Part shown: piece after piece, positions 8,891-17,791 of the stretch
Layout of the letters: the number at the start of each line of letters is the position of its first letter
Numbering within the stretch: the stretch's first letter is position 1
Source of the DNA: QPJE01 sp051747745
Lineage (GTDB): Bacteria; Bacillota; Halanaerobiia; Halanaerobiales; Halanaerobiaceae
Direction of reading: 5' to 3'
Length of the DNA stretch: 64,000 nt
NCBI GenBank assembly: GCA_051747745.1
Contig: JBNJGL010000003.1
Coordinates: forward strand, 1-64,000
Made by a program: the position numbers and the translations under genes
Notes under the pieces: model-generated
The model's database searches: none
What the model was told of the DNA's origin: nothing
What the model saw: only the letters and a program-made list of their open reading frames with translations

Positions 8891-9356
8891 TATTATTCAG
8901 CCTTTCCAGTATTATTTCTTTCTGCTTACCTTCCCCAAAAACATTTATTTTTCTTTTTTCTGCATTTATTTTTTTTATCTCAATAAAAACAAAATCAGCC
9001 GGAAGAAGAGGAAAGGCTAATTCCGGCCATTCTATGATAACGATATTTTGATTATCTAAATATTCTTCAAATCCGATCTCTATTAATTCTTCCAGCACAT
9101 CCAGCCTGTAAAGATCCATATGAACAATGGTTTTATCACCACTATTATATTCCTGTATCAGATTAAATGTCGGACTGCTGACTTCAGCATTAAAACCCGC
9201 TCCTTCAGCAATTCCTTTTGCAAGGAGTGTTTTGCCGCTTCCCAGATCACCCAGCAGCAAAATCAGAAAACCCTCTTCTATAAGTCTGCCGAGCAGAACT
9301 CCAAACTTAAATGTTTCTTCCGGTGATTCAGATATTTTTCTATATTTTGCGGTCAA
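8871..9356 (-). CDS. tsaE: TsaE, P-loop ATPase of t6A synthesis
   Basis: YjeE-family small ATPase of about 161 residues. The P-loop GDLGSGKT is followed by SSPTFNLIQEY and the MDLYRLD and EWPE motifs characteristic of TsaE. It resets the TsaB-TsaD complex during t6A synthesis. The longest frame begins with TTG at 9383 inside proC. GAGGTGG lies five bases before an in-frame TTG at 9356, just after the proC stop, which I take as the start. It is first of the tsaE-tsaB-rimI-tsaD block, downstream of proC. Confidence 0.93.
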   Translation of the reverse strand: MTAKYRKISESPEETFKFGVLLGRLIEEGFLILLLGDLGSGKTLLAKGIAEGAGFNAEVSSPTFNLIQEYNSGDKTIVHMDLYRLDVLEELIEIGFEEYLDNQNIVIIEWPELAFPLLPADFVFIEIKKINAEKRKINVFGEGKQKEIILERLNNNADTGN

Positions 9357-9366
9357 TTTTTCCACC

Positions 9367-10179
9367 TCAATCACGGCTTCCAAGTTCTTTCGACCTCTCT
9401 GCTGCTCTGTTTACGGCCTCAATAATTGCAGATCTAAAAGCTCTTTTTTCCAGTACAGATAAACCGGCAATAGTAGTCCCGGCAGGAGAAGTCACTATAT
9501 CTTTAAGTTCTGCCGGATGTTTACCGGTTTTAAGAACCATCTCAGCACTTCCTCTGACAGTTTGTGCCGCAAGCTTAACTGCTTTTTCTCTTGGTAGACC
9601 GTTCAGTACTCCTGCATCTGACATTGCTTCAATGAGAATATAGATAAAGGCAGGTCCACTGCCGCTCAGACCTGTAACAGCATCCATATGTTTTTCTTCT
9701 ATTATAACAGCTTCTCCAACAGCAGAAAATATTTTCTCTGCAATTTTAAGCTCTCTATCGGTAACATTACTTCCGGGAGAAATTGCGGCCGCTCCTGAAT
9801 TTATTAAAGCAGGTGTATTTGGCATCACCCTTATAACTTTTGCATCACTGCCGAGCATATTTTTTATATAATCAATCTGAACACCTGCTGCAATAGATAT
9901 AAAAAGCTTACCTCTACTTAAATCTTTAATTTCTTCAAGAACATATTCCATAATTTGCGGCTTCACAGCCAGTAATACTATATCTGCTTCTTCAACACCG
10001 CTGCGGTTATCGTCTGTAAGGTGTAGGCTGCCGTAATCTTCTCTGTATTTAATATTATCTGAATCAGAAAATTTTTTATCACAGGCAACTATATCCTCTG
10101 ATTTAAAAAGCTCTGCTTGCCTGATTCCTTCCAGGATAGCTGTTCCCATATTGCCCAAACCAATAATTGCTAATTTCAT
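9367..10179 (-). CDS. proC: ProC, pyrroline-5-carboxylate reductase
   Basis: A 270-residue enzyme that reduces pyrroline-5-carboxylate to proline with NAD(P)H, the last step of proline synthesis. It has the N-terminal dinucleotide fold IIGLGNMGTAI, the central VMPNTPALINSG, and the C-terminal family signature around LSGSGPAFIY and SPAGTTIAGL. It is third in proB-proA-proC, 26 bases after proA. In a halophile the pathway may also feed proline as a compatible solute, but nothing in the sequence shows that. Confidence 0.97.
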   Translation of the reverse strand: MKLAIIGLGNMGTAILEGIRQAELFKSEDIVACDKKFSDSDNIKYREDYGSLHLTDDNRSGVEEADIVLLAVKPQIMEYVLEEIKDLSRGKLFISIAAGVQIDYIKNMLGSDAKVIRVMPNTPALINSGAAAISPGSNVTDRELKIAEKIFSAVGEAVIIEEKHMDAVTGLSGSGPAFIYILIEAMSDAGVLNGLPREKAVKLAAQTVRGSAEMVLKTGKHPAELKDIVTSPAGTTIAGLSVLEKRAFRSAIIEAVNRAAERSKELGSRD

Positions 10180-10205
10180 AATAACCTCCTGCCTGCAAAT
10201 ATCAT

Positions 10206-11462
10206 CTATTCGCGTATCTGTCCATCCCCCATGATAATATATTTAGTAGTTGTAAGTTCATTTACTCCCATGGGTCCTCTTGCATGAAGTTTCTGAGTAC
10301 TAATACCTGTTTCAGCACCAAGACCAAACTCTCCACCATCGGTAAATCTTGTGGAAGCATTAACATATACTGCTGCTGCATCAATATCATTCAAAAAGTT
10401 TCTGGCCGTGGTATAATTTTCGGTTACAACTGCTTCAGAATGTTTTGTTCCATATTTAAAAATGTGTTCAACCGCTTCACTGTAATCTTCAACAACTTTA
10501 ACTGACATAATATAATCAAGATATTCTGCTGCAAAGTCTTCCTCAGCAGCTTTATTGACTGAAGGAACAATTTCTCGAGTTTTTTCACATCCTCTTAATT
10601 CAACATCACTTTCAGAAAAAATCCTGGCCATTTCTGGCAGAAATCTTTCTGCTATCTCTTTATCTACCAGAAGACTTTCGGCTGAATTACACACAGCTGG
10701 CCTGCTGTACTTTGCATTAAAGACTATTTTTTTAGCTTTATTTAAATCCGCATCTTTATTTACATAAACATGGCAGTTTCCTACACCGGTTTCTATTACA
10801 GGTACTCTGGATTCATTTACAACTTTCTGAATCAGTCCTTTTCCACCGCGCGGTATTAAAACATCCAAATATTGATTTAATGTAAATAAAACTTCTACTG
10901 CTTTTCTATCTGTTGTACCAACCAGCTGGACACAGTCTTCAGATAAACCTGCTTCCTTCAGTCCACCCTGAATAATATTAGTCAGTATCTGATTTGAATT
11001 AAAAGCATTTGAACCACCGCGTAAGATAACTGCATTACCTGATTTTAGACATAATCCAGCTACATCGACTGTAACATTTGGTCTTGCTTCATAAATAATT
11101 CCAATTACACCTAAAGGAACCTTAACTTTCCCTATCTGTAGTCCATTTGGTCTTTTCCACATATGCAAAATTTCTCCAATTGGATCATCCTGTGCGGCAA
11201 CCTGTCTTAATCCTTCTGCCATAGAAGATATTCTCTCTTCACTGAGCTTAAGGCGGTCAAGAAGTGCTCTATTTAGACCTGCTTCTCTTCCTTTTTCCAT
11301 ATCTTTTTTATTAATCTCTAAAATTTCATCTTTTCGGTCGATTAATTTATCTGCAATCAAATTTAAAGCTCTGTTTTTTTCACTGCTGGACAGTTTTGCC
11401 AGTTCTCTGGAAGCCTTTTTCGATTTCTCCGCCTGGGAAATAAGGTTTTCTCTGATACTCAT
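10206..11462 (-). CDS. proA: ProA, glutamate-5-semialdehyde dehydrogenase
   Basis: A 418-residue gamma-glutamyl phosphate reductase: NADPH-dependent reduction of glutamyl phosphate to glutamate semialdehyde. The catalytic Cys lies in SRPAVCNSAE, with GVIGIIYEARPNVTVD in the N-terminal half and TDGGEFGLGAE and HARGPMG near the C-terminus. Its start shares the last base of the proB stop, so ProB and ProA are translationally coupled, fitting the channelling of unstable glutamyl phosphate between them. Confidence 0.98.
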   Translation of the reverse strand: MSIRENLISQAEKSKKASRELAKLSSSEKNRALNLIADKLIDRKDEILEINKKDMEKGREAGLNRALLDRLKLSEERISSMAEGLRQVAAQDDPIGEILHMWKRPNGLQIGKVKVPLGVIGIIYEARPNVTVDVAGLCLKSGNAVILRGGSNAFNSNQILTNIIQGGLKEAGLSEDCVQLVGTTDRKAVEVLFTLNQYLDVLIPRGGKGLIQKVVNESRVPVIETGVGNCHVYVNKDADLNKAKKIVFNAKYSRPAVCNSAESLLVDKEIAERFLPEMARIFSESDVELRGCEKTREIVPSVNKAAEEDFAAEYLDYIMSVKVVEDYSEAVEHIFKYGTKHSEAVVTENYTTARNFLNDIDAAAVYVNASTRFTDGGEFGLGAETGISTQKLHARGPMGVNELTTTKYIIMGDGQIRE

Positions 11463-12595
11463 TATCTATCTCCTCCTAATACCATATTATCCCGATGAAC
11501 TACTTCAGCCTGATTGTAATAACCCAGCACATCAATTATTTCATCAGAATGCCTTCCTTTAATCTTTTTAATCTCCTCAGAACTATAATTTACTATACCT
11601 CTGGCAAATTCTCCCTTACAATCTTCTATCAGCACAAGTTCACCTGTTCCAAAATTCCCTTCAACTTCTGATATTCCACCTGGAAGCAGACTTTTCCCTC
11701 TTTTTTTGAGAGCTGCAGCAGCACCTTCATCCACTATCAATTTACCTGCCGGGGGAATATTATAATTCAGCCACTGTTTCCGCTTACACAAACTGTCACT
11801 GCAGGGAGTGAATGTCGTTCCAATATTAGTTTTTTCCTGTTCGGCCATTTCCACCAGCTGTAGAATAATATTTTTTTTATGTCCTGGCCCAATTATCATC
11901 ATCACACCTGAGTTTACAGCAATTTTAGCAGCTTCAATTTTAGTCATCATTCCACCAGTACCTACTTTGCTTCCTTTTCCTCCAGCTGCTGCCTGGATTT
12001 CTTCGGTTATTTTATCAACTTTTGAAATCAATTTTAAATTTTGATTATTCTGGGACGGGTTTCCATTATACAGACCATCAACATCTGATAGATTTATTAG
12101 AAGATCTGCCTCTACTAATCCTGCTACTCTGGCAGATAATCTATCATTATCCCCCACCTTTATCTCACTGGTTGCAATAGTATCATTTTCATTTATTACA
12201 GGAATAACACCATAAGAAAGCAGACTATCTATTGTATTAAATGCATTGAGATACCTATTCCGATTTTCTAAATCACTTGACGTCAAAAGTATCTGTGCAG
12301 CTCTTTCTCCATACTGACGAAAGAATTTGTTATATATTCCTATAAGAAGCCCCTGGCCTACCGCCGCACAGGCCTGCTGGCCCGGTATGGAGGCAGGCTT
12401 CTGCTCAAAGCCCAGTTCACCCATGCCTGCAGCAATAGCCCCCGAACTGACCAGCAGTACCTCTCTACCGCTGTTTTTGAGATCAACAAGCTGTCTTACT
12501 ATACTGTCAATACGAGTAAAGTTTAACTTTCCACTGCTGTTGGTTAAAGTGCTGCTCCCCACTTTTACAATAATTCTTCTGAATTTAAATTCCAT
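11462..12595 (-). CDS. proB: ProB, glutamate 5-kinase with PUA domain
   Basis: About 377 residues. The N-terminal amino-acid kinase domain (RRIIVKVGSSTLTN, SSGAIAAGM, NENDTIA, VGTGGMMTK) phosphorylates glutamate, the committed step of proline synthesis that is normally inhibited by proline. The last 100 or so residues form a PUA domain, GKLIVDEGAAAAL to GEFARGIVNYSS. I choose ATG 12595 because AGGATG is six bases upstream; the ATG at 12604 overlaps that site. It heads proB-proA-proC and, through tight spacing, probably the tsa genes. Confidence 0.96.
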   Translation of the reverse strand: MEFKFRRIIVKVGSSTLTNSSGKLNFTRIDSIVRQLVDLKNSGREVLLVSSGAIAAGMGELGFEQKPASIPGQQACAAVGQGLLIGIYNKFFRQYGERAAQILLTSSDLENRNRYLNAFNTIDSLLSYGVIPVINENDTIATSEIKVGDNDRLSARVAGLVEADLLINLSDVDGLYNGNPSQNNQNLKLISKVDKITEEIQAAAGGKGSKVGTGGMMTKIEAAKIAVNSGVMMIIGPGHKKNIILQLVEMAEQEKTNIGTTFTPCSDSLCKRKQWLNYNIPPAGKLIVDEGAAAALKKRGKSLLPGGISEVEGNFGTGELVLIEDCKGEFARGIVNYSSEEIKKIKGRHSDEIIDVLGYYNQAEVVHRDNMVLGGDR

Positions 12596-12650
12596 ATATA
12601 TCATCCTGACATTTATATTTGTATTTTATTATATCAAATTTATCAGAAAT

Positions 12651-12690
12651 AAAAAAGAACCTTTCTCCATCAGGAAAAAAGTTCTTTTTT
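12651..12690 (-). terminator. hairpin terminator of the hydrogenase operon
   Basis: An 18-bp stem with loop TGAT and a six-U run in the minus-strand RNA, between hydA and proB. Two positions pair as G-U on the minus strand but would be C-A mismatches on the plus strand, so the fold is selected on the minus-strand transcript. It could also act as an attenuator before proB. Confidence 0.75.
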
Positions 12691-12797
12691 AAATTCAACT
12701 TCCTGTTATTCAATTAATATTGTTTAGAAATTTATTATCTGTTTAAATTTAATATTTCACTACTGTGATTTATTATATCAGACAGAAGATAATATTT

Positions 12798-14519
12798 CTA
12801 ATTTTTAGGCCTTGCTTTATATTTTGTATGCAGCAGATGATGTGATTCTCCACTGAGTGGTTCACCCAAAAATTCTTCATATAATTTTATAATCTGTGGA
12901 TTCTCATGTGATTTTCTTATCTGACTGCTGTCATCAATATTACTAAGACCGGCAGCTCTTTTATCTTTTTTCGCATTTGTTGCCGGACGGGGCTGTCCTC
13001 CACCTCCCACACAACCATGTGGACAGGCCATAATTTCTATAAAATCATAATCACATTCACCGGCTCTAACTTTATCCAGCAATTTTTCCGCATTGGCCAG
13101 ACCATTGGCAATAGCAACTTTTATCTTTCTATCTCCAATCTCAAGTTCTGCAGAATTTATACCTCTAAAGCCTAGATTCAATCTTTCAAGAGGTTCTCCG
13201 GTAAGTTTTTCTTTAACAGTTCTTACAGCTGCTTCCGTAACTCCACCGGTTGTGCCAAAAATTGTACCTGCACCGGTAGATTCTCCCATCAGTTCATCAA
13301 ACTCTTCATCTGGCAGTGAATTAAAATCTATTCCCATCTCTTTGATCATTCTCGCAAGTTCTCTTGTTGTTAAAACTGCATCTGTATCTTTAAATCTACT
13401 TGCATTGATTTCTTCTCTTTCTTTTTCAAATTTTTTAGCTGTACACGGCATAACTGCAACTGTATATATATCTTCAGCATCTATTCCTCTCTGCTGTGGG
13501 TAATAAGTTTTGCCCAGTGCAGAAAACATCTGCATTGGTGATTTAGCTGAAGAAAGATGATGGAGCAGATCCGGGAAATTATGTTCTGCATATTTGACCC
13601 AGCCCGGACAGCAGGAAGTAATATGAGGTAGATTTTTACTTCCTTTTAGTCTTTTTAAAAACTCGTTACCTTCTTCTAAAATTGTCAGATCAGCTGCAAA
13701 ATCGGTTGAAAATACTCTGTCAAAACCTATTCTGCGCAGAGCTGCTACAAGTTTGCCGGTAACAACTGATCCGGCTTCCATACCAAACTCTTCTCCGATT
13801 GTTGCCTGTATAGATGGTGCTGTCTGCACAATAACATGTCTGCTTTCATCTTCCAGTGCAGTCCATACTTTTTCAATTTCACTCATTTCTGTTATCGCTC
13901 CAACCGGACATACTGTAGCACACTGACCACAGTTAGCACAGTTTATTTCTGCCTGTGGTAGATCAAAGGCTGTTGTTACGATAGAATCAAATCCTCTCTG
14001 TGTAAACTGAAGTGCAGAAACTCCCTGAACTTCTTCACAGATTCTGACACAGCGGCCGCAGAGTATACATTTATTGGGATCTCTTTTTAGAGCAGGACCA
14101 ACTGTATCAAGTGGAAGATCTCTTCTGTCTCCCTCATATTTTTCTACATCTTCTTTCTTTATTCCAAGTTTATAAGTTATATCCTGAAGCTCACAGTGGC
14201 CGTTGCGGTCACAGCCGAGGCAGTCATTGGGGTGATTTGCCAGAAGCAGCTCAACATTTTTTCTTCTGGCCTTTCGGGCCTTCATACTTCTTGTACTTAT
14301 TTTCATTCCTTCACTAACAGGAGTCGCACATGATGCAAGCAGCCTGCCATTTTCCATATCTTCCACAACACAGACTCTGCAGGCTCCATGCAGGCTCAAA
14401 TCCGGATGGTAGCACAGATAAGGAATATCTATTCCAATTTCTCTGGCCGCTTCAAGTATTGTCTGATCTGGTTCTACCTGAACTGCCTGATCATCTATAG
14501 TTAAATTTATTTTACTCAT
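12798..14519 (-). CDS. hydA: [FeFe] hydrogenase catalytic subunit HydA/HndD
   Basis: About 573 residues. Domains in order: N-terminal [2Fe-2S] ferredoxin (CYHPDLSLHGACRVC), the His-Cys3 cluster segment (HPNDCLGC...C, about 98-111), two [4Fe-4S] clusters (CILCGRCVRIC and CANCGQCATVC), then the H-cluster domain. All three signature loops are intact: TSCCPGW (303-309), MPCTAKKFE (359-367) and MACPHGCVGGGGQP (499-512). The proton-transfer Cys is kept. It is the H2-forming or H2-oxidising subunit of a HydABC or Hnd type NAD(P)-linked, possibly electron-bifurcating, enzyme. ATG 14519 has AGGAGG seven bases upstream. Maturases HydE, HydF and HydG are not in the window. Confidence 0.97.
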   Translation of the reverse strand: MSKINLTIDDQAVQVEPDQTILEAAREIGIDIPYLCYHPDLSLHGACRVCVVEDMENGRLLASCATPVSEGMKISTRSMKARKARRKNVELLLANHPNDCLGCDRNGHCELQDITYKLGIKKEDVEKYEGDRRDLPLDTVGPALKRDPNKCILCGRCVRICEEVQGVSALQFTQRGFDSIVTTAFDLPQAEINCANCGQCATVCPVGAITEMSEIEKVWTALEDESRHVIVQTAPSIQATIGEEFGMEAGSVVTGKLVAALRRIGFDRVFSTDFAADLTILEEGNEFLKRLKGSKNLPHITSCCPGWVKYAEHNFPDLLHHLSSAKSPMQMFSALGKTYYPQQRGIDAEDIYTVAVMPCTAKKFEKEREEINASRFKDTDAVLTTRELARMIKEMGIDFNSLPDEEFDELMGESTGAGTIFGTTGGVTEAAVRTVKEKLTGEPLERLNLGFRGINSAELEIGDRKIKVAIANGLANAEKLLDKVRAGECDYDFIEIMACPHGCVGGGGQPRPATNAKKDKRAAGLSNIDDSSQIRKSHENPQIIKLYEEFLGEPLSGESHHLLHTKYKARPKN

Positions 14520-14543
14520 TTCCAAACCTCCTATATTTCCAGA

Positions 14544-16346
14544 TTAACCCTGGGAGATAGCATCAACAGGACACCTATCAGCACAAGCTCCACAGGAAAT
14601 ACATATTTCTGCATCTATTGTATAAGTTTCTCGCGGTTTACCAGAAATCGCATCAACAGGACATACTTTAACACACTGTCCACATCCCACACATACTTCT
14701 TCATCAATAACATAAGCACTTGCAAGATCTTTACATACACCTGCAGGGCATTTGCTGTCATGTATATGGGCTTCATATTCATTTCTAAAATAATGTATAG
14801 TACTTAAAACCGGGTTTGGAGCAGACTGTCCAAGGCCGCATAGAGCTGTATCTTTAATATGCTGGCCTAAATCCTGGAGCAGTTCAATATCTCCTTCCTG
14901 TCCTTCACCTTCACAGATGCGGTTCAAAATTTCCAGCATTCTTTTTGTTCCTTCACGACAGGGAGTACATTTTCCACATGATTCACTCTGAGTGAAATTC
15001 AGAAAAAAGCGGGCTACATCTACCATACAGGTTCCTTCGTCCATTACAACCATACCACCAGAACCCATCATTGCTCCAACTTCCAGCAGTGAATCGTAAT
15101 CTATAGGTAAATCAAGATATTCTTCCGGTATACATCCACCTGAAGGTCCACCGGTCTGAACAGCCTTATATTTTTTACCTTCCTGAAGACCCCCTCCTAT
15201 ATCAAATATTACTTCTCTAATGGTAGTTCCCATTGGAACTTCTACCAGACCTGTATTGTTAATTTTACCGGTCAGTGCAAATACTTTTGTTCCTTTGCTT
15301 CCTTCAGTACCTATAGAAGAAAAAGCTTTAGAACCTTCGCTGATTATATATGGGATATTGCCCAGTGTCTCCACATTGTTAATGTTGGTTGGTTTACCCC
15401 ATAATCCGCTTGCAGCAGGATAGGGTGGGCGTGGACTGGGCATCCCTCTTTTGCCTTCTATTGAGGCCATAAGAGCCGTTTCTTCACCACAGACAAATGC
15501 TCCAGCACCTTTTTTTATGTGAAGTTTAAAACTGAATCCACTGCCAAATATATCTTCACCAAGCAGTCCATATTCTTCTGCCTGTTTAATTGCTTTTTCC
15601 AGCCGTTTAATAGCCAGCGGATATTCTGCTCTCACATAGACATATCCTTCATCTGATCCAATAGCATAAGCAGCAATCATCATTCCTTCAATAATCCTGT
15701 GTGGATCACCTTCCAGAAGACTTCTATCCATAAATGCACCAGGATCACCCTCATCAGCATTACAGATTACATATTTTTTGTCACTTTCAGAATTGCTGGC
15801 AAACTGCCATTTTAAACCTGTAGGAAATCCACCACCACCACGCCCTCTCAATCCGGACTCTTTAACTTCATCTATTACATCCTGAGGAGTCATTTCTGTT
15901 AAGGCTTTTCCAGCAGCTTCATAACCACCCAGAGCAATGTATTCATTTATATCTTCCGGGTCTATGCGTCCACAGTTGGCAAGGGCAATTCTTTTCTGTT
16001 TTTTATAAAAATCTATATCACGATATGAGGGAATATTTTCTTCGGTAAAAGGCTCTTTAAACAGCAGCCTATCTACAATTCTACCCTTAAGGAGATGCTC
16101 ATCCACTATTTCTGCAACATCTTCTGATTTTACCTGACAGTAAAATACCCCTTCAGGATAGACAATCATAATAGGACCTTTTTCGCAGAATCCGTGGCAG
16201 CCGGTTTCCACAATCTTAATTTCATCACTGAGATCTTTTGCAGCCAGCTCATCTTCAAGAGCCATTTTTAAATTTTTTGCACCAGAAGAAACACATCCAG
16301 TACCTGTACAGATTAAAACATGGGAACGGTAAATTGATTCTTTCAT
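14544..16346 (-). CDS. hydB: NuoF-like diaphorase subunit HydB/HndC
   Basis: A 600-residue subunit that binds FMN and NAD(H). It has an N-terminal thioredoxin-like [2Fe-2S] part (CTGTGCVSSG...C...C), then the NuoF core with GLRGRGGGGFPTGLKW (FMN/NADH site), GAGAFVCGEETALM and the [4Fe-4S] motif SCGKCTPCREG. Two C-terminal [4Fe-4S] motifs, CVGCGQCVKVC and CISCGACADRC, are as in bifurcating hydrogenases. It sits between the thioredoxin-like ferredoxin and hydA and passes electrons between NAD(H), ferredoxin and HydA. Complete and of standard length. Confidence 0.96.
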   Translation of the reverse strand: MKESIYRSHVLICTGTGCVSSGAKNLKMALEDELAAKDLSDEIKIVETGCHGFCEKGPIMIVYPEGVFYCQVKSEDVAEIVDEHLLKGRIVDRLLFKEPFTEENIPSYRDIDFYKKQKRIALANCGRIDPEDINEYIALGGYEAAGKALTEMTPQDVIDEVKESGLRGRGGGGFPTGLKWQFASNSESDKKYVICNADEGDPGAFMDRSLLEGDPHRIIEGMMIAAYAIGSDEGYVYVRAEYPLAIKRLEKAIKQAEEYGLLGEDIFGSGFSFKLHIKKGAGAFVCGEETALMASIEGKRGMPSPRPPYPAASGLWGKPTNINNVETLGNIPYIISEGSKAFSSIGTEGSKGTKVFALTGKINNTGLVEVPMGTTIREVIFDIGGGLQEGKKYKAVQTGGPSGGCIPEEYLDLPIDYDSLLEVGAMMGSGGMVVMDEGTCMVDVARFFLNFTQSESCGKCTPCREGTKRMLEILNRICEGEGQEGDIELLQDLGQHIKDTALCGLGQSAPNPVLSTIHYFRNEYEAHIHDSKCPAGVCKDLASAYVIDEEVCVGCGQCVKVCPVDAISGKPRETYTIDAEICISCGACADRCPVDAISQG

Positions 16347-16367
16347 TGAACAGTGCCTCCTTTATAG

Positions 16368-16733
16368 TTAATCTTCGTGTTTTGCTATTACAAGATCTTT
16401 AACGATATTACCGTTGATAACGTGTTCTGCAATTATTTTTTTAACATCATCAGTACTTAAATTACCATAGGTAATTCTTTTTTTACCGGGCATTTTTACA
16501 TCTATAAGCGGTTCTTTTTCACACATACCTATACATCCAGTTTGGGTTACTCTTAAATCAATATTCCTTTTATCAACTTCTTCCAGTATTGCTTTCAAAA
16601 TATCTCTTGCCCCTGCAGCTATTCCACAGGTTCCCATTCCAACTATAATTTCAGGTTTTGTTCCCTGATCCCTCATTTCCATTTCTTTTTGTACTTTATT
16701 TCTCAGTTCTTTTAATTCCTGCAAAGATTTCAA
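16368..16733 (-). CDS. thioredoxin-like [2Fe-2S] ferredoxin subunit (HndB-like)
   Basis: About 121 residues with a thioredoxin-like ferredoxin fold. The cluster ligands are spread in GMGTCGIAAGA and TGCIGMCEKEP. A predicted helical leader of about 35 charged residues precedes the fold. Such subunits accompany NuoE- and NuoF-like proteins in Hnd-type hydrogenases. The frame is open from 16763, but the ribosome site GGAGGTGA at the end of the upstream ATPase gene points to the TTG at 16733, directly after that gene's stop. Confidence 0.85.
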   Translation of the reverse strand: MKSLQELKELRNKVQKEMEMRDQGTKPEIIVGMGTCGIAAGARDILKAILEEVDKRNIDLRVTQTGCIGMCEKEPLIDVKMPGKKRITYGNLSTDDVKKIIAEHVINGNIVKDLVIAKHED

Positions 16734-16734
16734 T

Positions 16735-17289
16735 TTACTCTTCACCTCCATATATTTCGGCAAATCCGTCTTTTAGATATTCTTTTATCCAGTTCACAAT
16801 ATCTCCTGACTGAATAGATATACCATCCAGTTCTTCTTTTATTTTTCTGCTGTCAAAACAAAATTCTTTGTTTTTAAATTGATGTCTGTATTTTAAGTCT
16901 ATCGAATCTCCATTTACTGCAATAAATGAAGTTAAAGTGGAAATAATATCTCCCAGCGGAGCTCTGTCAATATGAGTATAGGAAAATTCCGCATTTACTT
17001 CAGTACCATGTCCTTTTTCTGAACTAATAGAAAATTTCCCACCACATCTTTCAGCAGCTTCTTTAAAAAGAGATAAGCCCAGTCCAACTTCTCGAGTTGT
17101 TCGCGAGGTTACAAATGGATCAGTAATATTTTTAATTTTATCTTCCTCTATTCCAGAACCATTGTCCCGCAAAAATATTCTTAATCTATCCTGCTCGGGA
17201 TGTTCAAAAATTTTAAGTTCTATATAATCTGCTCCTGCCTGACGAGAATTCTCTATTATATCCAGAATATGAAGAGATAATTCTCTCAT
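16735..17289 (-). CDS. GHKL-type ATPase of hydrogenase operon
   Basis: About 184 residues, an ATP-binding domain of the histidine kinase/Hsp90/MutL superfamily without a phosphoacceptor domain. The N-box is in DIIENSRQAGAD, G1 in DNGSGIEED, a TTREVGLGL stretch follows, and KGHGTEV is the last ATP motif. The longer frame from 17355 lies inside nuoE; the ATG at 17289 is one base after the nuoE stop (TGAGATG) and is preferred. Similar ATPase genes occur between nuoE- and nuoF-like genes in other anaerobes. Its function is not established; a regulatory or switch role is inference. Confidence 0.75.
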   Translation of the reverse strand: MRELSLHILDIIENSRQAGADYIELKIFEHPEQDRLRIFLRDNGSGIEEDKIKNITDPFVTSRTTREVGLGLSLFKEAAERCGGKFSISSEKGHGTEVNAEFSYTHIDRAPLGDIISTLTSFIAVNGDSIDLKYRHQFKNKEFCFDSRKIKEELDGISIQSGDIVNWIKEYLKDGFAEIYGGEE

Positions 17290-17290
17290 C

Positions 17291-17773
17291 TCAGCTGTAT
17301 TTAGCCAGAATTTCCGGTATTTTTTCTGGAGTAAGCCGGCCGTGAGTGTCATCATTGACCATGATTACCGGGGCCAGACCACAGGCACCTATACAGGCTA
17401 CAGATTCCAGAGTGAATTTCAGATCTTCTGTTGTTTCTCCACTGTCAACACCTAACTCATCTTTAAGTGCTTCTAGAACCTTGTCACCACCTCTGACATG
17501 ACAGGCTGTTCCCATACATACACGGACAATATTTTTCCCTCTCGGTTCCTGATGGAACTGACTGTAAAAAGTGACAACTCCATAAACCTGGCTCAGGGAA
17601 AGATTTAGTCCACCTGCTACTTCTTTTAGTACCTCTTCCGGTAAATAACCGTATTCTTCCTGTGCTTCCTGAAGAACTGGAATTAAATATCTCTCTTTTT
17701 TTTCATAACGTTCTAAAATTTCTCGAACAGGTACCAGATATTTTTCTAATTTTTCTTCTTTAATCTCTGCCAT
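17291..17773 (-). CDS. hydC: NuoE-like [2Fe-2S] subunit HydC/HndA
   Basis: A 160-residue NuoE family protein: helical N-terminal bundle (LIPVLQEAQEEYGYLPEEVL) and a thioredoxin-like [2Fe-2S] domain with CMGTACHVRG and CIGACGLAPV, giving the four cluster ligands. It pairs with the NuoF-like subunit to pass electrons in the NAD(H)-linked hydrogenase. It has a strong AGGAGG-type site, follows the PHP gene by 18 bases and nearly abuts the next gene. Full length for the family. Confidence 0.95.
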   Translation of the reverse strand: MAEIKEEKLEKYLVPVREILERYEKKERYLIPVLQEAQEEYGYLPEEVLKEVAGGLNLSLSQVYGVVTFYSQFHQEPRGKNIVRVCMGTACHVRGGDKVLEALKDELGVDSGETTEDLKFTLESVACIGACGLAPVIMVNDDTHGRLTPEKIPEILAKYS

Positions 17774-17791
17774 AACATAAACCTCCTCAGT

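Noticed and set aside
12605..12797. Possible T-box or proline riboswitch before proB
   Set aside because: Only one hairpin is present; no T-box sequence, specifier loop or other conserved part was seen.
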